In this document: piece after piece, positions 27,793 through 37,154 of the stretch
How positions within the stretch are numbered: the first letter of the stretch is position 1
Layout of the letters: every line of letters begins with the position of its first letter
Source of the DNA: Methylococcaceae bacterium
GTDB taxonomy: Bacteria > Pseudomonadota > Gammaproteobacteria > Methylococcales > Methylomonadaceae
Reading direction: 5' to 3'
DNA length: 52,131 nucleotides
NCBI GenBank assembly: GCA_947505055.1
Contig: CANNLO010000001.1
Span: 1-52,131 of the forward strand
Notes under the pieces: model-generated
What the model was told of the DNA's origin: nothing
Seen by the model: only the letters and a program-made list of their open reading frames with translations
Database searches by the model: none
Position numbers and translations under genes: made by a program

Positions 27793-28947
27793 ATGAGCCG
27801 TTATTTAAACAACCTGGAACTAACCGACCTTAAAGAACTCGATCTGTCAGTTCTTGCCAACAACGGTTTAAGACGCGGCCGTACCACCGGAAGCTGTGCC
27901 ACCGCTGCAGTTAAGGCTGCTTTGTATTTATTGTTACAGGGCGAACGACTTAATCAGGTTACCGTCACTTTACCGGACGGTAACCATTATCTGGTAGTGC
28001 CCATTCAAAACTTGATTTGGATTAATCCTAAAACAGTCCGCGCCGACGTGTTAAAAGATGGCGGCGATGATCCAGATAACACTCATGGCGCCACTATTTT
28101 TGCCGAAGTCTGCATAAACAATCTGGATCAGCTACGTTTTTTTGCCGGAAAGGGAGTGGGCATTGCGACTCAGCCAGGCTTGCGCGTTGCTGTCGGTGAA
28201 CCTGCGATTAACCCAACGCCCCGCAAAATGATGCAGCAAGCTGTAGACGAAGTCTGCGGTAATAAAGAGGTTGGTTTCGATTTAACAATAGGTTGCGTCA
28301 ACGGCGAAACGATTGCAAAAAAGACCTTTAATCCAAGGTTAGGCATCATCGGCGGTATTTCGATACTCGGTACTTCTGGCATCGTCGAGCCTTTATCATT
28401 AGCGTCTTGGATTGCCTCGATAGAAGTTTATGTGCGCGTTGCCCTGGGCAATGAGGCAAGCAGTATCGCCTTACTGCCCGGCAAGATTGGTCGGGTTTTT
28501 GCCAGAGAAAAACTGGGTTTTCCGGAACAACGCTTTGTGCAAATCGCCAATTTTTTGGGGGATGCGTTGGACTTTACACAACGGGCCTTGACTGAACAAC
28601 AGCAGCAACTTGACGTACTGTGGTTGCTGGGGCATCCGGGCAAGCTTGCCAAAGTGCTTGATAGTGTTTGGGATACGCACTCCGGCAAGAGTGATATGGC
28701 CATGACTGTAGTAGCAAGAATTGCCGCCGAACGAGGCTATAACCTTACGCTAGTGCAAAAGCTCGAACAAGCTAATACGGTGGAAGCGGCCATAGACATA
28801 TTAAAAGCGTTTTCCGATAGCCAAGCTTTGTGGACAGACATTGAACTGCGGATCGCCGAACTGGTTCATGCCCGAGTTCCTGCAGCTCAACGGGTTGAGG
28901 TACGGCTATTTAATTTACAGGGGGATTGTTTGGGACAAAATCCTTAA
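27793..28947 (+). CDS. cbiD: Cobalt-precorrin-5B C1-methyltransferase CbiD
   Basis: Methylates C1 of cobalt-precorrin-5B with SAM in the anaerobic route; it is not homologous to the canonical corrin methyltransferases. The family motif RRGRTTGSCATAAVKAAL is at residues 27-44, then GGDDPDNTHGATIFAEV near residue 90, GKGVGIATQPGLRVAVGEPAINPTPRKM near residue 118 (two segments) and the GTSGIVEPLS motif near residue 195. Length 384 against the usual 360-380. It lies 75 nt after the cbiC domain, with a palindrome between. Its presence points to anaerobic-type chemistry. Confidence 0.95.
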   Translation: MSRYLNNLELTDLKELDLSVLANNGLRRGRTTGSCATAAVKAALYLLLQGERLNQVTVTLPDGNHYLVVPIQNLIWINPKTVRADVLKDGGDDPDNTHGATIFAEVCINNLDQLRFFAGKGVGIATQPGLRVAVGEPAINPTPRKMMQQAVDEVCGNKEVGFDLTIGCVNGETIAKKTFNPRLGIIGGISILGTSGIVEPLSLASWIASIEVYVRVALGNEASSIALLPGKIGRVFAREKLGFPEQRFVQIANFLGDALDFTQRALTEQQQQLDVLWLLGHPGKLAKVLDSVWDTHSGKSDMAMTVVARIAAERGYNLTLVQKLEQANTVEAAIDILKAFSDSQALWTDIELRIAELVHARVPAAQRVEVRLFNLQGDCLGQNP

Positions 28948-29220
28948 TAGGCAACATCAAAGATATACTTTGAGCGGCTACCAAGGTAATTTTGGCTCAT
29001 GCAACATAACATGAATACAGCTTATAAATATTGGGTTACGCTATCGCTAAGCCATAGTTTTTTTATTTATTAAAAATCCGCAATGATTAATTCCTATGGA
29101 ATGCATTAAGGACTAAAGGTTAAGACTAAAAAATGTAATTTTAGATTGATGTGTGAATTTCCCTTCTTTCATCCTGCGTATAAAAAATTTTAAACTCACT
29201 TGATATAAACGAATAATTAC

Positions 29221-29964
29221 GTGAAAAATATGACTCAATCAGGTACGTTCTATGGCATCGGCGTTGGGCCGGGGCCCTCGGGATTTATTCCATTGGCCGC
29301 CGTTGAAGTTTTGCAACAGGTAGACCTCATTTATGCGCCGCGTGCCCATAGCTCGGACATTTCGGTGGCTTTGCAATGTTTGGAAGGCATTAACATCGAT
29401 CCGAAACGGATACGGGAAATCGAATTCACGATGGACACCGATCGTACCGTACTCAGCGAGCATTACGCGAAACTGGCCAAAACCATTGCAGTAGAATTAC
29501 TTGCAGGACAAAATGTCGCGTATTTAACCATCGGCGACAGTCTTACCTATTCAACCTATGGCTATTTATTGGCGGCTTTGCGCGATTATTTTCCGGAGCT
29601 TGCGCATCGCACTTTTCCCGGCATCAGTAGCTATGCGGCAGCGGCCTCGGCGATGAGCTGGCCTTTGGGCGTTGGCAAGGAGCGCACCCTGATTTTGCCC
29701 TGTCCAGAAGATGCTACAGCGTTACAGCGCGACATAGAAAGCCATGACATTGTGGTACTGATGAAGATTGGCGCACGCCTGCCCTGGGTGCTGGCTTTAC
29801 TGCGTGACATGGGCATCGCCGAACATTGCGCTTTTGCCCGTCGCATTGGTTTGCAGGACGAACTATTGGCTGATGGCGTCAATGATTTATGCGCTACCGC
29901 AGCGATGGGTTATCTCGCTACTTTATTAATCCGCAAAACACCTCAAGAGAAAAGACACGCATGA
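29221..29964 (+). CDS. cbiL: Precorrin-2 C20-methyltransferase CbiL
   Basis: The first committed corrin methylation, on C20 of (cobalt-)precorrin-2. The 247-residue protein begins GTFYGIGVGPGPSGFIPLAAVE (residues 8-29), the family SAM motif; TIGDSLTYSTYGYLL near residue 101 and FPGISSYAAAASAMSWPL near residue 139 are CbiL/CobI markers. The frame opens with GTG at 29221; an in-frame ATG at 29230 is an equal alternative, and neither has a strong ribosome site. A 273-base AT-rich gap precedes it, with no gene seen. It overlaps cbiF as ATGA. Confidence 0.92.
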   Translation: MKNMTQSGTFYGIGVGPGPSGFIPLAAVEVLQQVDLIYAPRAHSSDISVALQCLEGINIDPKRIREIEFTMDTDRTVLSEHYAKLAKTIAVELLAGQNVAYLTIGDSLTYSTYGYLLAALRDYFPELAHRTFPGISSYAAAASAMSWPLGVGKERTLILPCPEDATALQRDIESHDIVVLMKIGARLPWVLALLRDMGIAEHCAFARRIGLQDELLADGVNDLCATAAMGYLATLLIRKTPQEKRHA

Positions 29965-30737
29965 AAGTTTATTTTATCGGCGCCGGCCCTGGTGCTGCAG
30001 ATTTGATTACCTTACGCGGCGCCAATATCCTGGGTCGCGTCAACATGGTGTTGTATGCCGGTTCTCTGGTGCCGATCGCCATGTTGCAGCACTGTAAAAC
30101 TGATGCTGAACTCATCGATACCGCCGAACTCGACCTTGAGCAACAGGAAGCCTGCTATCGCCGTGCCCAGGAAGGTGATTATGATGTTGCGCGCTTACAT
30201 TCCGGCGACCCTGCCATTTACGGCGCCACCGCCGAGCAAATGCGCAGACTGGAAGTGCTCGGTATTGATTATGATATTGTGCCAGGCGTGTCCTCATTCA
30301 GTGCTGCAGCAGCTTCCATCAAAGCCGAGCTGACCAAGCCGGAAATCTCGCAAAGTATCATCTTGACGCGTGTCTCCGGACGTGCGTCTGCGGTTCCGGA
30401 ACTGGAATCGATTGCGCGACTGGCAGAACATCAGGCGACCATGTGTATATTCCTGTCAGGACCGCATTTGAAAAAAATAGTGGCTGATCTGCGTCTGCAT
30501 TACCCGGACGACACGCCGGTCGCATTGGTTTATCGCGCAACCTGGCCTGAAGAGCGATCTTATCAGGGCACTTTAGGTACCGTGCTTGAAGAAACCAAAA
30601 AAACAGACTGGAATTTGACTACTATGATGCTGGTGGGCAAAGCCTTGGGACATGAATCGCAAACTGAATCGAGTTTATATTCTAAAGACTTTACGCATAT
30701 TTTTCGGGTCGTAAAAAAAGACAAGACCACAGCATGA
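29961..30737 (+). CDS. cbiF: Precorrin-4 C11-methyltransferase CbiF
   Basis: SAM-dependent C11 methylation of (cobalt-)precorrin-4. The 258-residue protein starts VYFIGAGPGAADLITLRG (residues 3-20), has VLYAGSLVP near residue 34, RLHSGDPAIYGATAEQM near residue 80 and DIVPGVSSFSAAAA near residue 105, all CbiF/CobM signatures. The ATG at 29961 overlaps the cbiL stop, and its own stop overlaps cbiG, both as ATGA. An upstream in-frame extension inside cbiL is spurious. Confidence 0.94.
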   Translation: MKVYFIGAGPGAADLITLRGANILGRVNMVLYAGSLVPIAMLQHCKTDAELIDTAELDLEQQEACYRRAQEGDYDVARLHSGDPAIYGATAEQMRRLEVLGIDYDIVPGVSSFSAAAASIKAELTKPEISQSIILTRVSGRASAVPELESIARLAEHQATMCIFLSGPHLKKIVADLRLHYPDDTPVALVYRATWPEERSYQGTLGTVLEETKKTDWNLTTMMLVGKALGHESQTESSLYSKDFTHIFRVVKKDKTTA

Positions 30738-31498
30738 TTGATTGCGGCATCTGGCTGGTTCGACCGGAAAGTGAAGCGCTGGCTTTAGTGCTACAAGCGG
30801 AACTGGGTGGTGAAGTTTATCGTCCCTGGTTAACTACCCGCACCAGCCAGAAAGCACAATTTGCAGCCGCTTACCGCAACCATGCCCAGTGGATTATGCT
30901 TGCGGCCAGCGGTATCGCAGTGCGTTTTCTTGACGAGTTAATTGACGACAAACATAGCGATCCGGCTGTTGTGGTACTTGATGAAGCAGCACGTTTCGCT
31001 ATTTCTTTGTTGGCCGGTCACGAAGGCGGCGCCAATCAATTGGCTTACAGGGTTGCTCAGGTAACGGGGGCAACACCGGTGATTACTACGGCAACCGAAG
31101 CCTTAAAACCTTTGGTGGTTGGTATCGGTTGTCGCAAAAACGTCAGTTGCGAGCAAATCGCTGCTGCCATCAATCAAGCCTTAGGCGAACGATCGTTAAA
31201 TGAAGTGCGGGAAGTCGTCACCATTGATTTAAAAGCACAAGAACCGGGGTTACTTGAGTTTTGTGAACTACATACGCTACCACTTCGGGTATTGGCCAGC
31301 GCAACGATTGCGGCACGACCCTGGGTAACTAAAGCCTCGGACTGGGTGCAACAAAATGTGGGCTTACCTGGAGTTTGCGAGCCTTGTGCGTTAATTGCCA
31401 GTTCGCGCGGTAAGTTAATCGTGCCCAAACTTGCGTTAAACGGCGTTGCTGTTGCGGTCGTTGAAGACCAGCAGTGGATCGTTCAAAGTCAGCTTTAG
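30734..31498 (+). CDS. cbiG: Short cobalt-precorrin-5A hydrolase CbiG
   Basis: Opens the delta-lactone ring of cobalt-precorrin-5A and releases acetaldehyde. The 254-residue protein has the CbiG N-terminal part (AASGIAVRFLDELIDDK then VVVLDEAARFAISLLAGHEGGANQLA, residues 56-107 in two blocks). It passes straight from TPVITTATEAL to LVVGIGCRKNVSCEQI (about residue 131), the CbiG/CobE C-terminal domain. The middle domain of the usual 320-350-residue form is missing. The gene is not interrupted: frame and overlaps are clean. CobE alone is the C-terminal half in aerobic loci. Confidence 0.88.
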   Translation: MIDCGIWLVRPESEALALVLQAELGGEVYRPWLTTRTSQKAQFAAAYRNHAQWIMLAASGIAVRFLDELIDDKHSDPAVVVLDEAARFAISLLAGHEGGANQLAYRVAQVTGATPVITTATEALKPLVVGIGCRKNVSCEQIAAAINQALGERSLNEVREVVTIDLKAQEPGLLEFCELHTLPLRVLASATIAARPWVTKASDWVQQNVGLPGVCEPCALIASSRGKLIVPKLALNGVAVAVVEDQQWIVQSQL

Positions 31499-31520
31499 CG
31501 ATTGAACTAATAAATAATAA

Positions 31521-33104
31521 ATGGATAAAAGAATGAAAGGTGTTTTAAATTTGGTTTCGGTCGGACCGGGCTTTAGCGATTTGATCGTACCACGCGCGGA
31601 AGCGGCGTTGCGGGACAGCGATGTTATTGTCGCTTATGATCTTTACTTGCGTTGGATTGAACCCTGGATAGCCGACAAGGAAATCCACACGCCACCCTTA
31701 ACACAAGAACGTGAGCGCGCTTTATTGGCGATAGAAAAAGCTAGGGCCGGCGCAAAGGTTGCATTAATTTCCAGTGGAGACATCGGTATTTATGCGATGG
31801 CAGCACTGGCGTTTGATGAAATGCTCGAAGACGATGACTATGAAGTAAACGTCATTCCGGGCATTACTTCCGCCAATGCTTGCGCTTCGTTACTGGGCTC
31901 TCCCTTATCGCATGATTTTGCCACCCTCAGTTTGTCTGATCTTTTATGTCCCTGGGACTGGATAGAACAACGAGGCCGACACATTGCCCAGGCCGATCTA
32001 GCCTGTGTGTTGTATAACGTGCAAAGCGCCGGTCGGCAGGAAGGCGTTTATCGTATTCTTAACATCATGCTCGAAGCAAAATCGCCAACAACGCTATGCG
32101 GCGTGGTACGCAATGCCTATCGACCCGGCCAGGAAGTGAGCATTCATACTCTGGCAGAACTGCCGTCTTTACAGTTCGATATGCTGACCACCCTTGTAAT
32201 AGGCAATCGCTTTACCCAACGTAAACGCGGCTATATTTTTACGCCACGCGGTTACAATAATTGGGACATGTCTTCTGAACAAACTGAAGCCACCCAATTG
32301 CCCGAACAGGCGCTGTGGGTGTTTTCGGGTACCAGCGACGGCAACGCCCTGGCTAATGACTTGGCAAAACTTGGTTACCCGGTGGTGGTGTCCGCCGCAA
32401 CGGAATACGGTGGCGAAGTTGCCGAGCAACATTGCAACAGCGTGACGGTCTGGGCGGGTCATCAAGGCGTTGAAGCGCAAAAACAAGCACTAAGCCAACA
32501 TCAGGCGCGGGTCATAGTTGACGCGACCCATCCTTACGCCAACCTGATTTCGCAACAATTGATGGGCTTGGCAAAAAATCTGGCTATTCCTTATCTGCGC
32601 TATGAACGACCCAGTTCCCTGGGATGTGCTGAACAAAATGAAGCGCATCATCCATCAGCACTTCCTGGCTATACTTTAGAGCAAACTGCCACTCAAGCCA
32701 TTTTCCTCGGCTCTCGTATTTTTCTGACCACGGGTTCCAAGGATTTGGGCAGATTTCTGTCTACTCCGGGTGCCAAAGACCGCGAATGGTTTGTCCGCCT
32801 GACGCCTGAACCTGAGTTTATCCAAAGAGCGATTGATCTGGGCATACCGCGCAGTCACATTTGTGCCCTGCAAGGACCGTTTTCTGAAGCGTTCAACACC
32901 GCTTTGTGGCGCGATTTAAAAATCGATTGTGTCATTAGCAAAGATTCCGGTGATGCGGGCGGCTTTCAAGCCAAAGTCGCGGCGACACAAGCACTTAACA
33001 TTCCCTTACTGGTCATCAAACGTCCAAAACTTGATTATCCGTTTGTTACTTCGAGCAACGATGAGGTAATAAAGCAATTAAACGCCTGGAATATTAGCGC
33101 ATGA
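31521..33104 (+). CDS. CbiH-CbiJ fusion: precorrin-3B C17-methyltransferase and precorrin-6A reductase
   Basis: A 527-residue bifunctional protein. Residues 1 to about 250 are CbiH/CobJ: LNLVSVGPGFSDLIVPRAE near residue 8, VIVAYDLYLRWIEP near residue 36 and LISSGDIGIYAMAAL near residue 81; this part catalyses C17 methylation and ring contraction. Residues about 263-527 are CbiJ/CobK: LWVFSGTSDGNALANDLA, then IVDATHPYANLISQQL near residue 330 and VISKDSGDAGGFQAK near residue 472; this part reduces precorrin-6A. Two starts lie close together (31521 and an ATG 12 bases on). The gene follows cbiG by 22 nt and overlaps cobW as ATGA. Confidence 0.92.
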   Translation: MDKRMKGVLNLVSVGPGFSDLIVPRAEAALRDSDVIVAYDLYLRWIEPWIADKEIHTPPLTQERERALLAIEKARAGAKVALISSGDIGIYAMAALAFDEMLEDDDYEVNVIPGITSANACASLLGSPLSHDFATLSLSDLLCPWDWIEQRGRHIAQADLACVLYNVQSAGRQEGVYRILNIMLEAKSPTTLCGVVRNAYRPGQEVSIHTLAELPSLQFDMLTTLVIGNRFTQRKRGYIFTPRGYNNWDMSSEQTEATQLPEQALWVFSGTSDGNALANDLAKLGYPVVVSAATEYGGEVAEQHCNSVTVWAGHQGVEAQKQALSQHQARVIVDATHPYANLISQQLMGLAKNLAIPYLRYERPSSLGCAEQNEAHHPSALPGYTLEQTATQAIFLGSRIFLTTGSKDLGRFLSTPGAKDREWFVRLTPEPEFIQRAIDLGIPRSHICALQGPFSEAFNTALWRDLKIDCVISKDSGDAGGFQAKVAATQALNIPLLVIKRPKLDYPFVTSSNDEVIKQLNAWNISA

Positions 33105-34207
33105 TTCCAGTCACCATCGTTACCGGTTTTCTCGGTTCCGGTAAAACCACGTTATTAAGTAGCCTGATTAAAACCCGACAAAACCGTCGCTTGGCTTTAT
33201 TGATTAACGAGTTTGGCGAAGTGTCCATAGATGGCGCCTTGATTCGTGAAAGCGCTGAAGGCACTGACCATATCCGGATTCACGACTTTGCTTATGGTTT
33301 GATTGCCTATGGCGATGATGAACATTTTATTCCTACATTAAAGGCAATTGCTGAACGTCGCGCCAGTGTTGATCATGTATTGATAGAAACTTCTGGGCTA
33401 GCCTTGCCGACAGCTATCATGGAATTGTTACAATCGCCCGAACTGGCTAATGATTTTATCTTGGATGCCACGCTAGCCGTTGTTGATACGCCGTTATTGC
33501 TGTCCGACCAGTTTGATCGTGAATTGATACCCAACAGCCCCAAGGCTGCTATTGCGGAATCCGTCGCCAGCCTGTTTGAGCAACAACTCGAATATGCCGA
33601 TGTCGTTGTTCTGAATAAAATCGACACGCTAGATGAAGAGGATTTATTACTCGCCGAACAACGGGTTCGTGATCGTGCGCCCAACGTGCGTTTTTTGGAA
33701 TTGGCATTTAATGCGCAATTAGATATTCGCCTTGCCCTTGGCTTGCGCTTGCATCAAGCGACTTTCACCCTGCACAATCACCGTGTCAGCTTGCCGAATG
33801 CCGATACGCCTACCTTAAGTAGTCATCAACGGTTGGATGGCCATGCGCATTCGGGTTTTGCAGGTCACAGTCATGGCTTGTCAACCCATAAACATTTTCA
33901 TGAACAGGATCCGGGCTGGCTGTCGTTTGTGTTGCGCAGCTCAGAATTGCAACAAGCAGAAACGCTTAAACAGGTATTAATCGAAGTAGCCAAAGCAGAG
34001 CCATTATTGCGAAGCAAAGGTTTTATTTTAACGGATGATCCCGATCTAACGATTTTGGTACAAGCGGTTCGAACGCGTGTAGTAATAACGTCCCAAACTA
34101 GGCAACAAGCTTCTACCCAGTCTGAACTGGTTTTTATTGGCTATCATTTGAATCGTATCAACGTGGCCGCGCAGTTGTCCAAATTGACTGACACTGTCTG
34201 GAAATGA
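33101..34207 (+). CDS. cobW: CobW-like GTPase without the CxCC motif
   Basis: A G3E-family P-loop GTPase, 368 residues, thought to deliver cobalt during B12 synthesis. Walker A is GFLGSGKTT (residues 9-17), the switch region is INEFGEVSIDGALI (35-48), LIETSGLALP follows near residue 95 and NKID near residue 172. The place where family members carry GCICC reads HDFAYGLIAYGDDEHF (61-76), with no Cys. Instead a His-rich stretch (GHAHSGFAGHSHG, about residues 247-259, then HKHFHEQD) precedes the C-terminal CobW_C domain. It overlaps cbiJ and lies 14 nt before cbiA. Confidence 0.92.
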   Translation: MIPVTIVTGFLGSGKTTLLSSLIKTRQNRRLALLINEFGEVSIDGALIRESAEGTDHIRIHDFAYGLIAYGDDEHFIPTLKAIAERRASVDHVLIETSGLALPTAIMELLQSPELANDFILDATLAVVDTPLLLSDQFDRELIPNSPKAAIAESVASLFEQQLEYADVVVLNKIDTLDEEDLLLAEQRVRDRAPNVRFLELAFNAQLDIRLALGLRLHQATFTLHNHRVSLPNADTPTLSSHQRLDGHAHSGFAGHSHGLSTHKHFHEQDPGWLSFVLRSSELQQAETLKQVLIEVAKAEPLLRSKGFILTDDPDLTILVQAVRTRVVITSQTRQQASTQSELVFIGYHLNRINVAAQLSKLTDTVWK

Positions 34208-34221
34208 CTTAATTTCTGTTA

Positions 34222-35520
34222 ATGAAAATTCAAAAAGCTTATTGCCCTGCCCTATTCCTTAGCGCACCGGGTTCCAATCACGGCAAGACTACGATAACCG
34301 CCGCGCTTGCCCGTTACCATGTATCGCAGGGACGAAAGGTCAGAGTATTTAAAGCTGGCCCCGATTTTCTTGATCCGATGATACTCGAACAGGCTTGTGG
34401 TCAGCCGGTGTATCAGCTTGATCTTTGGATGATGGGCGAAAACGAATGCAGACGTTTACTTTATCAAGCGGCGCTTGAAGCAGATTTAATCCTGATTGAA
34501 GGCGTCATGGGTTTATTCGATGGCGAGCCTTGCTGCGCCGATCTTGCTGAGCTTTTCTCGGTGCCGGTAATGGCAGTGATTAATGCAACCGGAACCGCGC
34601 AAACGTTCGGTGCGATTGCTTTTGGGCTTGCCAATTATCAGCCCGGATTGAGGTTTGCCGGGGTCTTAGCCAATAACGTCGCCAGTCCACGACATAATGA
34701 CATGCTTAAACAAGGCGTACCTGCTGATATACTTTATTTTGGCGGGATTGCTCGCGACACTCAGTTTGTGTTGCCGGAACGGCATTTAGGATTGGTCCAG
34801 GCTGAAGAAGTCAGCGATCTGGATTCGCGCATCACAGCGACTGCCAAAGCGCTTGCCTTAACCGGTTTAGTAAACTTGCCGGAAGCGGTTGAATTTACTT
34901 CTCAACAATCGGAACCACTGCCACAATTGCTTGCCGGTATCCGCATTGGTATTGCCCGCGACGCTGCTTTTTCATTTATTTATACTACCAATCTGGAAAT
35001 ATTAGAGGCAATGGGAGCAACATTATGCTTCTTTTCGCCGCTTGCAGATAGCGCTCTGCCTGAGGTTGACAGTATTTATCTGCCCGGCGGCTATCCCGAA
35101 CTGCATCTACAAACTCTGCAAGAAAATCTGGCGATGAAAGCCGCGTTGCGAACTTATTTTGAACATGGAACGCCACTCTATGCAGAATGCGGTGGAATGT
35201 TGTATTTACTGGAATCACTTACCGATACGGCAGGACTTCGGGGCGCTATGGTCGGGTTGTTACCGGGTTGTGCTGTCATGCAAAACCGGTTAAAAGGTTT
35301 GGGTTATCAATCAGCCCCGATGCCCGGTGGCTTGCTGCGTGGTCATACTTTCCATCATTCCTTGATAGACACTCCACTTTTTCCCATTGCCTATGGTGAA
35401 CGTTTGCACAAGACGTCAGCAGGCGAAGCCATTTATAAGCTAAACAACTTAACCGCCAGCTATTTACATTGTAATTTTGCTTCAAATCCACAGGCGGCAG
35501 CGCAATTATTTTTGCCGTAA
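34222..35520 (+). CDS. cbiA: Cobyrinate a,c-diamide synthase CbiA
   Basis: Amidates the a and c carboxylates of (hydrogeno/cob)yrinate with glutamine and ATP. The 432-residue chain has the N-terminal P-loop SAPGSNHGKTTITAAL (residues 14-29), FKAGPDFLDPMILEQ near residue 44 and LIEGVMGLFDG near residue 92. A C-terminal class I glutamine amidotransferase contains YLPGGYPELH near residue 287 and the nucleophile region YAECGGMLYLLESL near residue 320. It is the last gene of the cobalamin block and ends 12 nt from a convergent dnaJ-type gene. Confidence 0.94.
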   Translation: MKIQKAYCPALFLSAPGSNHGKTTITAALARYHVSQGRKVRVFKAGPDFLDPMILEQACGQPVYQLDLWMMGENECRRLLYQAALEADLILIEGVMGLFDGEPCCADLAELFSVPVMAVINATGTAQTFGAIAFGLANYQPGLRFAGVLANNVASPRHNDMLKQGVPADILYFGGIARDTQFVLPERHLGLVQAEEVSDLDSRITATAKALALTGLVNLPEAVEFTSQQSEPLPQLLAGIRIGIARDAAFSFIYTTNLEILEAMGATLCFFSPLADSALPEVDSIYLPGGYPELHLQTLQENLAMKAALRTYFEHGTPLYAECGGMLYLLESLTDTAGLRGAMVGLLPGCAVMQNRLKGLGYQSAPMPGGLLRGHTFHHSLIDTPLFPIAYGERLHKTSAGEAIYKLNNLTASYLHCNFASNPQAAAQLFLP

Positions 35521-35532
35521 AAATACTGAACT

Positions 35533-36369
35533 TCAGGCATTAATATTAATTGATTGCTCAACAGCTCTATAGGCTTTATTGGCATTTTCAGTATTTTCAG
35601 ACTGTCTGATAATTTGCAGGGTAACAACAAAGTCTCCCGGAATCTTGGCAGGTAATCCATAGCCTTTTATTCTTAACTCTGAAGCTGGCTGAGATTTTGG
35701 AGGGATTGTTAAATCGACTATCCCGTTTGGCGTAGGCACTTTGATTTGGGTACCTGATTTAGCTTCAAAAGGCGTAACTGATAAATCCATGCAAATATCG
35801 GTTTCAATGACCTTATAAAGTGGATGTCGGTTGAAAGCAATTTCCAGCACAAGATCACCGGCTTTACTCCCTTTCGATACCGATTGACCATGGCCAGATA
35901 AGCTAATGGTTTGTCCCGGTTTAATACCTTTTGGTATTTTAACATTCAGAAGTTCATGTTGAATTTCTGTCTTCCCTTGATCATCTATTTCCGGCTTAGT
36001 TACATAAATATTGCATTCTGAGCCATGAATACTGTCTTCGAGATCAATATAAACTATTACATGACTGTCGGTACAAGGTTGGCGTCCATATTGACTTGGG
36101 TTCAAACCGAAAAGCTTACCCAAAAAATACCTTAAACTATCGCCATTGACATGAAATTGCTTACCTTGAATGTCGTACTTGGCTCTTTTTTGAGGATCAA
36201 TTAATATTTGGTAAGCCTTTCTCAGTTCTTTAAATTTTGCTTCAGCCTGGGGATCTTTGCTGACATCGGGATGATATTTATGGGCCAGTTTATGATAGGC
36301 GCACCTCACTTCATCTTGAGAGACGTCTTCTGACAAGCCCATGATCTGGTAGTAATATTTATAACTCAT
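35533..36369 (-). CDS. DnaJ-class co-chaperone, CbpA-like
   Basis: A 278-residue class II J-domain protein. The J domain spans residues 4-68 with the HPD motif in HKYHPDVSKDPQAEAKF (about residue 33), which stimulates DnaK ATPase. A DnaJ C-terminal domain follows (VKIPKGIKPGQTISLSGHG near residue 147; DLVLEIAFNRHPLYKV near residue 168). There is no zinc-finger region, so it resembles CbpA, not DnaJ. The second half is somewhat divergent (SGTQIKVPTPNG retained). Convergent with cbiA. A co-transcribed cbpM is not seen. Confidence 0.9.
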   Translation of the reverse strand: MSYKYYYQIMGLSEDVSQDEVRCAYHKLAHKYHPDVSKDPQAEAKFKELRKAYQILIDPQKRAKYDIQGKQFHVNGDSLRYFLGKLFGLNPSQYGRQPCTDSHVIVYIDLEDSIHGSECNIYVTKPEIDDQGKTEIQHELLNVKIPKGIKPGQTISLSGHGQSVSKGSKAGDLVLEIAFNRHPLYKVIETDICMDLSVTPFEAKSGTQIKVPTPNGIVDLTIPPKSQPASELRIKGYGLPAKIPGDFVVTLQIIRQSENTENANKAYRAVEQSININA

Positions 36370-37008
36370 GTCAAATTTGCCCTTAATATCAACAAATTGA
36401 TTACATACAAATATCTGTTAGGTCTGCTGTAGTTACTCTAATGGTCAGAAATTAGCCGGATAAGTTTCGCCTAAGTCTATCCATATTACCGGGTAATGCA
36501 TTGATTTTTGTTTGTTTAAAAAACTATTTATTTAAAGCCCACTTAAAAATTTGATTATGGTAATTAAAGTACAATAAGAATAAAAATGATAGCAATTTTT
36601 CGTCATAAATTGAAAAATGTGATAGTTATATCTTAATTTTACTTTCGTTGAATCTCTTATTAAAACATTGTAGGTAAATAAAAACCATTCATCACTAAAA
36701 AAACAACAATAATTATTTATCACAATGACTTACAAAACAAATCTCCGTTGCAAACTTTAATGTTTTAAAAATAGAAAACAAGCCTTTCTGCACGACAAGC
36801 ATAATTTTTTTAATTTAAAAATAGACTAAATTGCATTTATTAATACGACTGAATCAACCCGAACGGATACATTCATATTAATCTCGCTTTAGCCGAATTA
36901 TCAATTTTGTTACAGTGTAAACAATACAAGATTCAAGCCATAAACCCAGACAGAATAAAGGCTACAGAACCACTACGTCAGACAATAGGTCACTTCTGAT
37001 TAACCCCC

Positions 37009-37080
37009 TGTATCAAAAATATTACAGTCATTCCATAGAGTTCCTGATAATAGCCAACCAAGTGTATCAAATATGTTACA
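37009..37080 (+). promoter_or_regulatory. Two matching dyads, candidate activator sites
   Basis: TGTATC-N6-ATTACA (37009-37026) and TGTATC-N6-GTTACA (37063-37080) share the same half-sites and spacing. They lie 54 bp apart centre to centre, about five helical turns. Their centres are about 163 and 109 bp before the start expected from the promoter at 37155-37170, where enhancer-binding proteins usually bind. The layout resembles TyrR/PhhR-type boxes (TGTAAA-N6-TTTACA), but the regulator is unknown. Confidence 0.5.
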
Positions 37081-37154
37081 AATGCAAATTTTACCCTGCA
37101 TCTTATTTTCAAAAAAAAGTATTTTTTATTTTATAAACAACCAGTTATTAAAAA

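Noticed and set aside
36532..36723. 63-codon minus-strand frame in the AT-rich gap
   Set aside because: Composition follows the local AT bias and there is no ribosome site or motif.
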